A DNA stretch of 64,000 bases from Taenia hydatigena (lineage: Eukaryota; Platyhelminthes; Cestoda; Cyclophyllidea; Taeniidae): contig JADWOT020000008.1 of assembly GCA_036345935.2 (NCBI GenBank), positions 375,901 to 439,900 of the forward strand, given 5' to 3'. Numbering within the stretch: the first letter of the stretch is position 1; each line of letters starts with the position of its first letter. Position numbers and translations under genes: made by a program. This document shows positions 37,905-50,140 of this stretch, piece after piece. The notes beneath the pieces are model-generated. The model worked only from the letters and a program-made list of their open reading frames with translations, made no database searches and had not been told where the DNA came from.

Positions 37905-38800
37905 GACCTTAATCCAGCCCTTTCTTTAAAGCTCACCTATACTTATTCCGGTAAAAATCAATTTACTGCCCAGACCAACTTGGCAGGGCGCGAGTAGTCT
38001 TACGAAAAAAACACAAACATATATATTGAAGTAAATATAACAGCAAAGCATACGCGGCTCATTGTGTTGCACGTCTGTGTGACTCCTTGAATACCAATTA
38101 GCATTATGCTCGTGCCCATCACAGGCGCTGTCCCATTTTACCCCCAAGTAGAAGATACTGCCCACAGAATCCCATCCCTTCCTCATGTTACTCCCCAGGT
38201 TAATTTCACGTCATCGTGAGCTGCATCTCACTGTCAAGATGCTCTTTTATACATTTGCATTTAATAATTACAGCAGAGAAGCTTTCCATCTTGATTTCAA
38301 TATCTAGAGCGGATATAGTCTGTACTTCCGACCACGCATCGATTTTTGTGTCCGCTACAAATTTTACACTTTTTACCGTGTATTGGGTTGCAGACAGCAT
38401 AGACTTGGTGTCCGTCTCCACTCATGAAATCTAGTTGTGCACCAAGTCACGGCTCTGAATAGAGCTCTACCCAATGCAGACAGCGAATTCATGCTGCTCT
38501 TTAGAAACCCAACTAGCAGTCTTTAGGCGAATTTTATGCGCAAAATATTTCGACATGTCCATCTCACACATCTGTTCCTAAATATTTAAAACAGGCATTG
38601 TCTTCGTATAAATACAGCGAAGGCAATCAAACCGCAATTAGTTGTAATTCAAGCAACTAGTTTCTCTACCTTTTCATTGTTTGCCAAAAAGCAGCTGCAG
38701 ACGCTAGGCTTAATCCATGTTTTGCCTAAAGTGACGATTATCTAGCTGATTCCAAAAAAACCAAACTGAGTTTCGTCAAATCAGCACAAGCACAGGGATG
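37905..38800 (+). repeat. Diverged direct repeat D, copy 1
   Basis: About 0.9 kb that aligns in order with 40,219-41,090. Clear anchors are TTGAATACCAATTAGCATTA with TCGAATACCGACTAGCATTC, CCCATCACAGGCGCTGTCC with TCATCATAGGTGTTATCC, GCATCTCACTGTCAAGATG with GCATCTCACCATTTAAATG, AACTAGCAGTCTTTAGGC with ACTAACAGTTTTTAGGC, and GCCAAAAAGCAGCTGCAGAC with ACTGAAAAGCAATGGCAAAT. The minus strand has two short open frames in this copy that are not conserved in the other, so no gene is called. Confidence 0.65.
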
Positions 38801-40218
38801 TATTTGCAAGGAAGCAACTGAGTCCAGTCGTGCTTGAACAGGTTACAATGAACTGTACCTTAGTACATAATGACATAGATCGTGTCTCTGCGTGTCATTA
38901 GGCGCAATTGCGAAATTTGCTAATCCGACTTAGGTCCGACCCCCTGACCTCAGAGGGATAGTCCAAAAATCACTGCAGGCATGATTAATATCTAATGTGG
39001 TGTAATACCACAATGACGGATAAAGACTCAGCTGGTCGTCAGTAATCAATATCATTCGAACCATGCTAGCAGTGAATATTTGTCATGAGACATCCAGACG
39101 GGGCTCTAGCTAAACTGGAATAACCGCAGATTTTATGTTAAGAATGCCAAGCAAATGGCCATCGCCTCCAAATTTAAGGCCCATCTCATTGTTATTAACG
39201 AAATAATCTAGCTAAACTTGATTGATGGATCAAATGGTGGGGAATTGGTTAGGACGCAAAACTAGTCATGCTGGAATGAGGTTCATTTTTTTACTAGCGT
39301 GCCACACTTTCGTAACACTAATCTCTTGGTCGGAAGGGTTACCACAACTTCCAAATTAATGCTGATTGAGTGTGATTGTCACACTAACCCTTGCAAAGTC
39401 TCAAATGTCTCTGGAACTCCAAGGGAAAATACGGGAATGGCCATCAACGATGACCACTTAGCACGACGCCTGATCTTAAACACCTTCAAAGGGAGCTGAT
39501 ACAGGTTATCCAGAGGTGTCACGCAAGTACCGTGAATAAAAAATGCGATTAGTGTGTTGCAGCTAGGCTTAACTTGTACCGCAATCCACCTCAAATGTTA
39601 ACTGTCCATACTATGCAGTGTCGATGACCTCATTTAAAGTAAAAGTCGAGCGCTCTTAGTCTATGCAAGCCAAAAGAGCACCACTTCCAAATGCTGTTGA
39701 TTTTGATACTGGCGGCCACCAAAAATTAGGTTTTGACGAAACTTGTAGTTTCGAGGTATATAACACTACCGGTCTTGGATGAGAGTTTTTATGAAATGAG
39801 TCGAGTCTATTGAAATACTAACTGCATATTTCCCTTAGGTTAGCATTATCCTGTTCCATGAAGACATAACCACTAATTTTTAAAGATAGCCTCAATCAAT
39901 AGATCGTTGAGTGAATTTATGACCTCTCTTTTGATGTTAGATGAACCGTCACAAATTGTGTTTAGGACCACCACTATGTAGGATGAGGAAAATTTTGACG
40001 AAATTTCTACATGCTTCTAATCTGGGAATTATGGGTTTTGTCGTGTGTTAATTTATTCAAGGACAAAATAATGACAGTTAGAGATATAACGGTTTCCAAA
40101 TAATTCCTTCATACTTCGCCACACTGCAAGTGGTCTGTACCATTGCTAGGCAAATGAGTATCAAGGCGGGTTTCGCTGCGTCGATATTAGAAGATAGACG
40201 TTTCATTTTAAGTTGCAG
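38801..40218. other. Spacer between the two D repeats
   Basis: No gene is supported. A short frame from the ATG near 39,279 (MRFIFLLACHTFVTLIS...) is signal-peptide-like but closes after about 27 codons. Confidence 0.35.
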
Positions 40219-41090
40219 GACTTTGCCTTTATTTTTTCCTTAAAGCCTACCTATTTCGCCTTCAATAAAAGCCCCTATTCTTTCCAGCCCAACTTTATGG
40301 TATATGATTAGTTATGTAAAAGCATCGCAAGCGCAGTTAATCAGAATGAGTCTTAGAACGAAATGGATAAAGTATAAGTGGCTGGTTAGCTTCTCGAATA
40401 CCGACTAGCATTCTACCCGTGTCTCATCATAGGTGTTATCCTGTTCTCCCTTCAATATAAACTTCTCCTTCAAGAATTTTCTCCCTCCTCCGCGTTATTC
40501 TAGGTCAATTTTGCGCTGCAATGATTTGCATCTCACCATTTAAATGATTTTATGAAGCCCTCGCTTTCACCAGGCGCAGCTAAAAACAGTGCATATTGGT
40601 TGTGATTTTAAAAACAGCATTAAGAATAGATATAATTTGTGCTTCATCCAACGTGCTGACGCTAGTGCCCGCCATTAATTTCTGCATCTTCTTCGTGAAT
40701 TGTATTTAAAGACAGCGTTGTTTCATTGAAAATCCTAATTGAAATCCAAGTAGCAGCTTTTAATGCACCTCAACTTAGTGTAGACAGCAAGGTCATGCCT
40801 CTCTTGAAGACCTGACTAACAGTTTTTAGGCTATATCCAATGCTTAAAATTGCTGGTCTATTTTACCTAGTACATGTAAGGCAGACTCGCTTTTGACTTA
40901 AATACGATGAAACCAACTAAACTGCAGCTTTAGTTATTTATTTGGCTAGTTCTTTTACTTTGGCATTATTTACTGAAAAGCAATGGCAAATGTCAAGCTT
41001 AGTTCGTTTCTGACTTAAGTTGGCGATTGTATAGCTTATCCTAAAGAAGCCAATCAACGTTCACTGACTGGACGGAAGCAGACGGATGAG
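40219..41090 (+). repeat. Diverged direct repeat D, copy 2
   Basis: Same orientation as copy 1, offset by about 2.31 kb. Similarity runs through the whole interval with many substitutions and small indels, including the segment AAATACGATGAAACCAACTA (AAATACAGCGAAGGCAATCA in copy 1). It is either an old tandem segmental duplication or two insertions of one element; no terminal repeats were found. Confidence 0.65.
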
Positions 41091-44000
41091 CTAACAAGTT
41101 TGCTGTCGAATGGAACCGTTAATGAATGGTCTACACTTAACCGTAGCTCCTCAAAAACACAGATGTTGGTTGTCGCTTAGACATGCCGAATCCGAGACCC
41201 AATACTCAGACTCAGATATGAACGTTGTGAGGCACGGTCGCGAATTTCTCTATGCTGACTCAACTCTAACGCCCCCGAGACTTTATCTCTATATAACCCA
41301 TAATCTCTACGGTCAAGATTGTTAACGTCATTATTTAATATTACCTTGATAGATTAAAGCACAGTAGTTCGGTAGAGCTCAAATTCAGCCCACCCCTGTA
41401 ACGCTAAATGCTTTCCATGGAATATCTTAATGAGTCTCTAGCTAAAGTTTTGCGTCTATAGATTGGGGATGCTAAGGATTTCATGCAAATTGTCATCACT
41501 TATGGCCACGACATCGCCTTCTTTGTAATAAATAAAAACATCCTTACACTTACTCGACGGAGTGAGTGGTGAAGATTTGATTTTTATGCAGGATGGTTTG
41601 CCTTAGAAAAAGGCCTGCATGGCTAAATAGCATTCCGAATTTGTTACTAACTGCCACGCAGGCCTCCTGTTCAGGAAAGCCACTATGTATTCTGAATTAA
41701 ACTGTACTAACGCTGATTGAATGCGAATACTGTACGGATTGCGAATGGGTGTAGCCTTAAAAGCAATTTTTGTTACCCTGTCTTTTCCGAGTGTGAAACA
41801 TGGTAGCACGTTCCTGTTCGTCTGCTGTAATTGGACAGGGAAAGTGACGCACGAAGTCTTCCCCAGAATGCAAAGACGTTTATCTTATTTGTCTGTTCAG
41901 ATGGAATGACATTTCAGTTCAATTTGTCAAATTGTGTGCCATTAATGACTGAACAGCATTTCATATCGAGTTCATTGAAGCCTAATCACTTATGAGAGGT
42001 GACGCTTGTCCTTTGTCAGATTCTTTCTATTGATACATGATCCAGGTTAATTGCATAACAGCGATCTCAATTCATCACTATTTGGCCATCTGTATGGATC
42101 CCATTCGGGTGCGGGAGACGAGGTTGGGAAATGGAGGAGGGGGAGGTATTGCATACATTTATCTAGTTTCCCACAGTATCGTATGCTATTGTGACCATGG
42201 CGTCGTGGCTAGAATTTCTGTGTAAACGAGCATGCGAATCGGGTTACCGGTAAGCTTTTGATTACAGGCAAAATCTTATTAAAGTATGCCCATTGAAACA
42301 GTCATCAGCTGACTGAGCGAAACGCCGTTAAGCGTTACCTGGCTCATATTGTCAAAAAAAGGAAAATCAATTCCAAGTAAGTGCTTGTGCATGTCACAGA
42401 ATAAACCCCGCTCTTTAAATTTTTCCAAACAAAGGATATAGACTTATCGTCCTCTTATAATCAACACTTAAATGTGCTTAACTTAAGGCGAAAATGTTAA
42501 TTGTGATCTTCAATGCCAAGTGATCACTCGAGCAACACGCATATACTTGCACCATAAATCAGATGAACAAATTCTTAAAGTAACTTGCACAAATGGTATC
42601 ACCACACAGATCCTGCCCGACGTATTTTGGTCTCGGCTCGAAGGTGGCATCCTTACACCAAACCCAAAGATATATTAAATGCTTCAAGCTGGACATGAAA
42701 ATGCCGTAACTTCAAGTTATTTTACGTTTAACGTCCTTCTAGACTAGTTTAGATGGGAGAATGTGTGCATAGATGGAAGTACTTTTGCCTTTTTTACAAG
42801 ATAAATACCGAGATGCTTTCACTAAAGCCATGTGAAGAGAATTTTTAGTGTGGTTAAGCCCCAAGGGTGTGTTCCTGTAATCTGCATCAGAATTTTCTTG
42901 CAAAAATAAGGTGTTTATTGCCAGCAGTGATTACTTATCAATGCGTTTGATTCTTTTTACACTTCCTTTTCTATATTTAGGCTAACTTACTTCCTCAAAT
43001 CAGCAAAAATTGCTCGAGATAATGCACATTTGCACTTTACCGTTGGAAGCCAAATCAAAGATTCCACAAAAGGTCTGATCCACTTTTGTCTTACTTATTC
43101 TTAGGTCAACTTCACGTGGATGTGAATTTGTCCGCCCCAAGGGACAAAATTAGTGTAACACAAACTGTTATTCCGCTGATTTTGTTGGGAGACATTATTA
43201 AGTTTGCCAGCTGACTCAAGAGTTTTATCCATCGTAGACCTCGTCTGTGTGCCAAATCACCACAAAAGGACAACTCATTACCCATTTATTGAGTAAAGTC
43301 ATATAAGACAAACAATGATATTAGCAGTCTTTTCTAGTTTATGACAGACGCGATAAAAATCACTAGTTTTGACACTAACTGGGCCAATGTTATGTAGAAG
43401 GTTAACTTGCTCATCCATGACGTAAGGCACAAGGCGCTGATTCAATAGTTGTGCAGACTCATCGTCATGCAGGAGTTGTGATTCATCCATTGGCGAATAA
43501 GCGCTTAGAATATGGATAACGGACGCACCAAAGAAATGTATAAATATCGAAGCTGAGTAGTAGCAGCACCACTCTGGTCCAGATTTCGTTTTATGGTGAC
43601 ACGTAGTCCTGAATCGTTCATTGTACTGCATTCCTACACGCATGGATCGTAGAGCGGAATCAGCCAATTTTAACTCTAGTGTTGCATCTCAAGTTCAGGA
43701 GGACAGAAATTCCGGTGAGTGCTCTACATTTATAGTGTCCTTGTCAAATGGTATGTTCTTAGGGTTATAAACTTCATTCTTTCATGAAACCACCCGGTTT
43801 CTGCGTGCAGCCGCCAAATTATTCCCTTTTTTGGCACTTTGCAGTTTAAAAATAAGATAGTGATAAGCAAGAATTGGCTGACCTATCTTCTTTACTCGTT
43901 GATGTTTTGGCGGTACTCTTAGGAGAGCCACCAAGAGCGGGATGTGCCCCAACCCCTTTTTATCCACATCAGTTTGTTAGTAGTACACACTTAGCGAAGT

Positions 44001-44273
44001 GACACATTTGAAAATTATTACCTTTTTGATATTTAAATGCGAGCTCCTAGGTTAGCTCAGCCATGGCAATTTTTAAGGTTGTGGCTAATTTTAATGCAGG
44101 AAAGTCACGACCGATTTCGTCAGTATTAGATAGGAAGGCCTATCTACTACTGAAAGGGAGGGCTTGCTATGCAAGTTTAGGAGGCCGTGAAGTTAGAAAA
44201 TGTTTTTCATGTTTTCTTTTCCCACTGACGTTGCTTTTGCTTTATTTTACAATTACATTTAATTAAACCAAAG
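41091..44273. other. No supported gene; upstream exons of the CELF locus not found
   Basis: I looked here for RRM1 and RRM2 of the downstream CELF-like locus and did not find RNP motifs on the plus strand. Frames at 41,110-41,325 (plus) and 43,299-43,667 (minus) are open but unrecognised. Confidence 0.35.
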
Positions 44274-45846
44274 ATCGTGCCTCGGAGGACTTTTTTGGCC
44301 CAGGAAGACCTAGTCCGTTGACTATTGCAGATGGAATTTCCTCAGTAACCGTAAGTACTTAGAATTGAGCTGCAGTACGGCCGTGAAATATCCATGCCTT
44401 TTTGTATTTAACAACAATGATTGCTTTTTGATAGAACTCAGATAATTTGCCGCCGAAAGTGGCTACTGGTGGACCTTACGAAAGAAACATGGAAGTAGCT
44501 GGATCGATGCCTCTACTCAACGGCTACATGTTACCATCGAGCTCAAGTTCGACTCCAGCTGTGATCTCTCTCGGAGGTCATAATATTGCACAGCTTACTA
44601 CAAATTCCCAAATAAATTGCCCCATGGCCGTTACTGCTCCACTTGGTAGTGACCTCAGGCATTGTCTTCCGACGCTACAATCCGTAAGCACATTCGTTTG
44701 AGGGTTGGCCAAGGAAATCATGCTTCTACTATATGCGCAAGGTCTTATTCAGTGGCTGATGACTCAAATGCTTCTGGAGGTTGCATATGCAGGCAAAGGC
44801 TGGGGTTAAAGGGCTGTTCTACCATTGGAGGGTCCCGCAGCAGTTGCACAGATCCTGCCAAGTGCAGCGATTTCGTTCCCAGTATGGCTGAATCCTGCAG
44901 CTGTTGCTGTAACCGACAACGCTGGGTTAGCCATCAGCAATACGATTGCTGCGCTAGAAGCTAATTACGAGGCCGCAAAAAATGATTCCTTAGTGGTGCA
45001 GTACATTGCATCTATGGTGGCTCAACACAACTTACAGCAGCTCATGCTGCAGCAGCAATAGCAATATCTTGCTACTGAGGTACTTCACAACAACCAATTT
45101 TACCCGAGTTGGAATGTGCAACTTACAATGCCAGGCACTCCCTATAACAGCGCAGGTGAGTTGTCGTTTGTCGTCCTTTGCTGTGGAAGTTGTGTCTTTA
45201 TAGCCATTCATCATCGTGCGTTAATTTTAGCTACCCACCCACCCTGTGCATCAATCCCCAGTTTGAGTATGGTGAATTTATGCTTCTCCTTTTATTTGCT
45301 CATATTTAAAAATTTTCTCGATACATTATCTTTTGCCTTCAGTAGCAGTGGCTGCTCAATACGCCGCCCAAGTTGCAAACACCCCTGATCACCAAGAGCC
45401 CGTTAGACGGGAACCAGTGAGAAGGGGCCCAAAAGGCCCCAACCTATTAATCTTCTATATTCCTCAGGAATGTAGTGAAAAGAATTTACACAATCTGTTT
45501 ACAACATTTGGACGAGTATTGAGTGTGAAGATATTTTTGGACAGAACGACAGGCCAAAGCAAGGGCTTTGGTAGGTACTCATGTTTAGTTAATTGTCCTT
45601 TATGCAGCCACGTTCTCTGTTAACCGCGGTGTGTCTATTTTTCCAGGTTTTGTCTGCGACGACAATACCGCGAGTGCGCAGAGCGCGATCCGCGCAATGG
45701 ATGGATATGCTTTGGGAGGGAAAAGATTGAAAGTTCAATTGAAGCGCCTTGAAGGTAGATCTTTTATAAGCCACAAGTCGTAACGACTGTTATAACTCAT
45801 GCTACTGTAATTCCAAGTGTTCTTTCCTTTTTTAGAAGACCATTAA
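44274..45846 (+). pseudogene. celf: CELF/Bruno-like RNA-binding protein, 3' half (linker plus RRM3), TAG-interrupted
   Basis: CELF proteins bind GU-rich RNA through three RRMs and control splicing, translation and decay. Proposed exons: 44,274-44,350; 44,435-44,683; 44,852-45,155; 45,343-45,570; 45,647-45,754; 45,836-45,846 (stop). All junctions are GT-AG and in phase (0, 0, 1, 1, 1). The first three give the low-complexity linker ending in a Gln-rich run (HNLQQLMLQQQ). The next two give RRM3: RNP2 region GPNLLIFYIPQE, then FGRVLSVKIFLDRTTGQSKG, RNP1 KGFGFVCD across the junction, then [20 protein letters not shown]. An in-frame TAG (45,059-45,061, probably CAG to TAG) cuts the protein before RRM3. 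RNP2 lacks its aromatic (Leu at position 2) and the usual KRSKND-type tail is altered. RRM1/RRM2 are not seen upstream, so it is a partial copy or has very distant exons. It could still make a truncated or alternatively spliced product. Confidence 0.8.
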
Positions 45847-46467
45847 GAATAAGGCGCCTCGCCCTTGGACAATTTTATTGCACACCATGGTAGTCTATCC
45901 GATTTTAAAATTGTTGATGCGCTCAAAGATGAGTAAGCTATTGCATTGTTAGTGCTTTGATCCATGAAGCTCAATTTTGAAAAGAGTAACACAGGCTGCT
46001 GCAAGTGTATCATAGTGTTTTGGATGCCGCTACTCAGTGTTTGCCTAGGCGCCACCTGATGTAGCGTATTTTTGCCATTGCCAGTGTTGGTTGCACCATT
46101 TCCTATGCTCTCGCTGTGCTGCATAACTATCATTTATAGGAATCTTGGGTGACTGCTTTGATAGCTTCGCCCACTTTTGTGTAAGAAACGCAGCTTTTGC
46201 GTTGAGACTTATGCCCTGCATAGATTTTAAATATGACTTTGCGCATATTTAGTTTAATGCAACGAGTCACGTAGTCAAATGCACCAGCATTTTTCCCCCT
46301 TACTTCCGAATGGGCTAATTTGCACAAACACTTACATTTAGACACGCGCCGTATGGCACTAGTCTTATTTTTTTTTCGTTCCTTATAATGCAATCCTTTT
46401 ATTGTTTTAGATGACCAGTTCCTTTGTATCAATCGTCATGCTTGCGTGAGATCTGATGTATTCCTTC

Positions 46468-46473
46468 AATAAA
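46468..46473 (+). terminator. Poly(A) signal AATAAA downstream of the CELF-like locus
   Basis: First clear AATAAA on the plus strand after the stop codon at 45,846, giving a 3' UTR of about 0.63 kb. It is followed by T-rich sequence. Whether the locus is still transcribed cannot be seen. Confidence 0.35.
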
Positions 46474-49400
46474 TATTTTGCTTTAATAATTCTTAAATTG
46501 TATGGTGAGGTTGCGAAAAGATATGCCTTTTCATAGCATGTTTATTAACTTTGAACATGAGGTGAGATTTACAACGGGAAACATGGAAGCTAAGAAGGAA
46601 GGTTGCAAAATTTATGCTTGCTCTGAATTATCAATCACTGTGAAAATAACTTGTTAGTTACCCTCTGTAAAGATTACATGAAAACGAATTACGAGTTAAG
46701 GATTAATAATTGGAATGAAAGTGTAATTTTCTTTGTTATAAAGAATAGAGAGCATTTCTGTATGAGGTGCATTTATCAAATGTAAGGTATTGGCTCCGGG
46801 CTTGTGTTGTGATTTCGTCGATTATTTTGGTATTTTACGCAACTTCTAGCCTTTTGATAGGTTGGTCAGATCTAATCAACAGTACCGTGTACTGCGCCCA
46901 TAATACAGAGTTTGACGCATGGACGGAATCGGCTGCAAACAAATGTTCGGGTCGTCACTGCAGTGTTTGGGTTGTGCCGTGACTCACCCTACATGTAGTT
47001 TCGCTGCGCAATGGCTTTGGCTAAGATCGCTTTCTACGGATTAAATCAGAGAATTGTGCAACCTGATGCTTGACTGCATTCATAATCACTACTGTAAGAA
47101 CCACTGTCGCTGGTGGGTTTGTGCGGTCTGTTATCGATGGTGCTGACGGTACGTCCAGGTTGGACAGGCTTTGGTCGCCATCAGTCAACGATAGCGATGC
47201 AAGCAGTTAGCATGAGTCAATGCAAAGCATCTTAATTTATGCCACGTTGAATGGGCAAGAAATGCGTGGCCGTAAGAGTAGAGCAGTTAATATTTCCGAT
47301 ACGGTTAGTCTTGTCGATGGTGGCGCCGTGAGATTGGTGATCTCTTGGAGGTTGGACATAGTCAAGGCATCGATTGCTAAGACCTTAGGGTTAGGATTAG
47401 AGGCATCGTCTCTTTGTACCGTCACCTGGCCAGCCCCCCGAATAACAAGGGCTGTAGATAAAAAAACGTGAGACGACCTTTACGCGACCCCACCTGACCT
47501 TATAAGCCATCAAAGTCTGTGGACATCTGCGCCATTGTCCATTTGGGCAGCTGCATTCCTCTATCTCATATCAGGATTCGGGTAAAGAACTACTCGACTT
47601 GCAGACAGCGAACTTTAAGGTGAAGGCATGAAAGGTGGCACAAACCCTCTTGTTGTAGCAGACTGATTCTCCTTCTTATCATATCAGAATGCGTCACCCA
47701 TTTAATAATTCAGTAGTGGGACAAAATCTAGGCTTGTTTGACCCCATGTAATGAGAGCACTGGGCAAAGTAAAAACCGACTCTTAGCTGTAAAGCTATTT
47801 TTTCAATTATCTTCCGATAGCTTGAGTCTTTGCTGCATCATTGAGCGCAAAAGTAAATGCAAAGACAGCTTAAGATCACCATGCTGCTTGAAGTATCACA
47901 ACAAACGAGATAATATAGTGGAATGTCAAAAAAGCTAGTAGGCTTTCATATCGACGTATCTGGTCCATCTTTAGATATTTACGTCGCTGACGATTCTGTG
48001 GAAAGGCAAAAGTGAAGGGAAACGAAGCTGTAAGCGGGATATCATTTAAAATCTAAGCTGGCCTTAAAGCACTATGTGTAAGGTATTCAGCTCATTTGCC
48101 GCAATCGTGGACTTTTCCCCATTGACTTAGTTGACGCAGTTAGTAAATGGCGGCATCGCACAAAACGCTTGTGACGTAATCTAGGACTTTCCTTCAGTAT
48201 TCTGTAATAGTACGTCATTTAAAAATAAGTTTGAACGACAGCGATTGTAAATGAGTAAACTTTGCTATCACATAATTTAGTTCAGCATTCTGAGGCACTG
48301 GTGTGGCATTATTAATATGAGCGGCACATTTGGTAAGCGTTTTTTGATTGATTGCTGCCCATTTTGACCAAAATGGAGGGAAACGTTGCGTTTTACTACC
48401 ATTAATTGAAAGCCGTCAGTTTACTACAACGTAGAAACGCATAGCACTGGCTCTTAATAAGGCCAATGCGTAAATTTGGGATAAAAACATCTCCAACCCT
48501 CTGCCCAAAGCGACAGAGATAATGTCACGGACTTTTGCTGTTTTGACAATGCAGGTAGCAAAGCATCATTCTTAACGTTGGCTAAAGCAAGAATGGGGAC
48601 TAAGCAACTTCTTAGTTGTCAGATGGGCAAAATATAGCTAATGAATGGTCGACGACAGTGAAATCAGCGGCAGCTCTCCGCCGTCGTGTGTGTCTGCATG
48701 CGCCGTGACATGTTCGACCGATCGAAAAAGACAGGTTTGCAGATTAGACAGAAGAAGAACTTTCCTTTTGCTTTCCTCTTTCTTCCTCTTTCCTGGAGGA
48801 TTTACCTGCGCCATGATACCTAATCACAGAAAAAACATTTCCACACGCGCAAGTGACTTTGCTGGTGCATTCGTAAAGAGACGGAGCTGGTACATGCTTT
48901 CTTACACTCTAAGCATCGCAAAATCCTTTGTCCTTCCTCATTCACTCCATTACCGTTCACTTCGTCAAGAGGTGTAGAGAAGTAGACGATGCTGTTTTCA
49001 TGCCGTTGCCATGCGTCTCAGTGTTGCTTTTGCATGCCACATAAGGCACGGTAAACCAGGTCTCGGAAAGCAGATAGTGGCAGCAATAGAGGTGATTAGA
49101 GAGTTGCATATCGAATGCACTAGACCGCATTAATGGAAGGTAAAGATGGAGCTAGGATAATATGACAGTGTAAAGGGTGACAAGTGGGTCATAAAGCTGT
49201 AAAACCGATTCAGGTTATGGGCACAGGTTTTGGATGAACGAATGCGTAAACAGACTTGTCACGCGGTTCTTGTTATTGCATCCATTTTTACTCTGTAATA
49301 TTGATGACGAGCTAAATTGCATTTTGCCTGTTTTTGCAAATTGTTACATTGACCTCCTGGTCAAAAAGATGCCACACATTCCAAACCACATTTTTGCACC

Positions 49401-49900
49401 ATGTTATTATTGCTGACTAAAATACGGCATTGTGCTGCGAATGCTTGTAATTGCGCCTAGAAGTAAGACCACCAGTAGTTCAGTTGCTCATTGCCTCAAT
49501 TTAAACAGATAATTCGGGAAAATGAATCAAATTGCAGGCATAACTTACTGGTCCAGTTTTCCTTATGGGACGTTGTAGGTCATGCTTGCATGGAAAAAGG
49601 CATGTGTAGGCACATAACCAGGATGTTTCGTTAAGAAGAAATTATTTTACGTTGGATAATCCGAAAGAAAAGCAACGCATTTCAATGCTCTCCTTGTACG
49701 TTGCTGCCTACCCTCTCCTTACACATCCCATGAAGTTTTGATAAGTGGAGCTGAGCATATACCTAGCAGTAATGCCCACTACCGGTGTTGTTGTATACGT
49801 GTCTTGGAAAATATTGTGCATCACTATGGAAACACAGGATAGGGACTTAACGTAAAAAAGCTGTCGAGATCGTCTGTGGCTACTCTCTGAGGCTTGTGCT
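46474..49900. other. Mostly non-coding; one decayed minus-strand frame
   Basis: Apart from the stop-interrupted minus-strand frame at 47,021-47,451 (listed separately) no gene is supported in this stretch. Confidence 0.35.
47021..47451 (-). pseudogene. Unrecognised minus-strand reading frame with two stops
   Basis: One frame runs 143 codons on the minus strand from just after an acceptor-like TTATCTACAG to a TAG at 47,023-47,021. It is broken only by TAA at 47,239-47,237 and TAA at 47,209-47,207. The reading is protein-like: VIRGAGQVTVQRDDASNPN, then VLAIDALTMSNLQEITNL, then after the stops LTDGDQSLSNLDVPSAPSIT and VVLTVVIMNAVKHQVAQFSD. There is no recognised family; a short hydrophobic run suggests a possible membrane segment. 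A decayed exon is the most economical view, though chance cannot be excluded. Confidence 0.28.
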
Positions 49901-50140
49901 ATGTTCTTCTTCAGAATAGTAACGCAGACACCGCTGGAAATGGATTTGACATTAGGCCACAGTGTCTTCGCAGCTAAGTGGACAAAAATACGATCGAAAC
50001 CATTTTACATCCATGGCATCTCAACTGACAACCTTAAAGTGGACCATCTCACCGTGAAAGTCAAGGAAACCGGTGATTGCTACCTTTCTCAAAGCAAGGA
50101 GACATTCAATATAATTGTGAGCGATGACATGTCTGTGTAG
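49901..50140 (+). CDS. Candidate exon, possibly a beta-sandwich domain
   Basis: An open frame of 79 codons, with a pyrimidine-rich acceptor-like TTCTTCTTCAG at its start (49,914) and a stop at 50,140. After the AG the peptide reads TPLEMDLTLGHSVFAAKWTK, then ISTDNLKVDHLTVKVKETGD and SKETFNIIVSDDMSV. The alternation of hydrophobic and polar residues with a central Trp resembles a fibronectin-III-like or other beta-sandwich fold. That class includes the secreted host-protective oncosphere antigens of taeniid tapeworms, but the resemblance is only general. No signal-peptide exon was found upstream. It may be an isolated exon or a chance frame. Confidence 0.25.
   Translation: MFFFRIVTQTPLEMDLTLGHSVFAAKWTKIRSKPFYIHGISTDNLKVDHLTVKVKETGDCYLSQSKETFNIIVSDDMSV

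Noticed and set aside
41110..41325. Open frame with VVRHGREF resembling the RHG motif of histidine phosphatases
   Set aside because: A four-residue motif without the second catalytic His/Glu or any flanking similarity; 71 codons only.
44662..44964. 100-codon plus-strand frame overlapping the CELF linker exons
   Set aside because: Runs through an intron with consensus sites, and its cysteine/serine-rich reading is an off-frame shadow of the CELF linker, whose own frame joins in phase.
47388..47400. Telomere-like TTAGGGTTAGGATTAG
   Set aside because: Only about two and a half imperfect units, lying inside a candidate coding frame; chance is likely.
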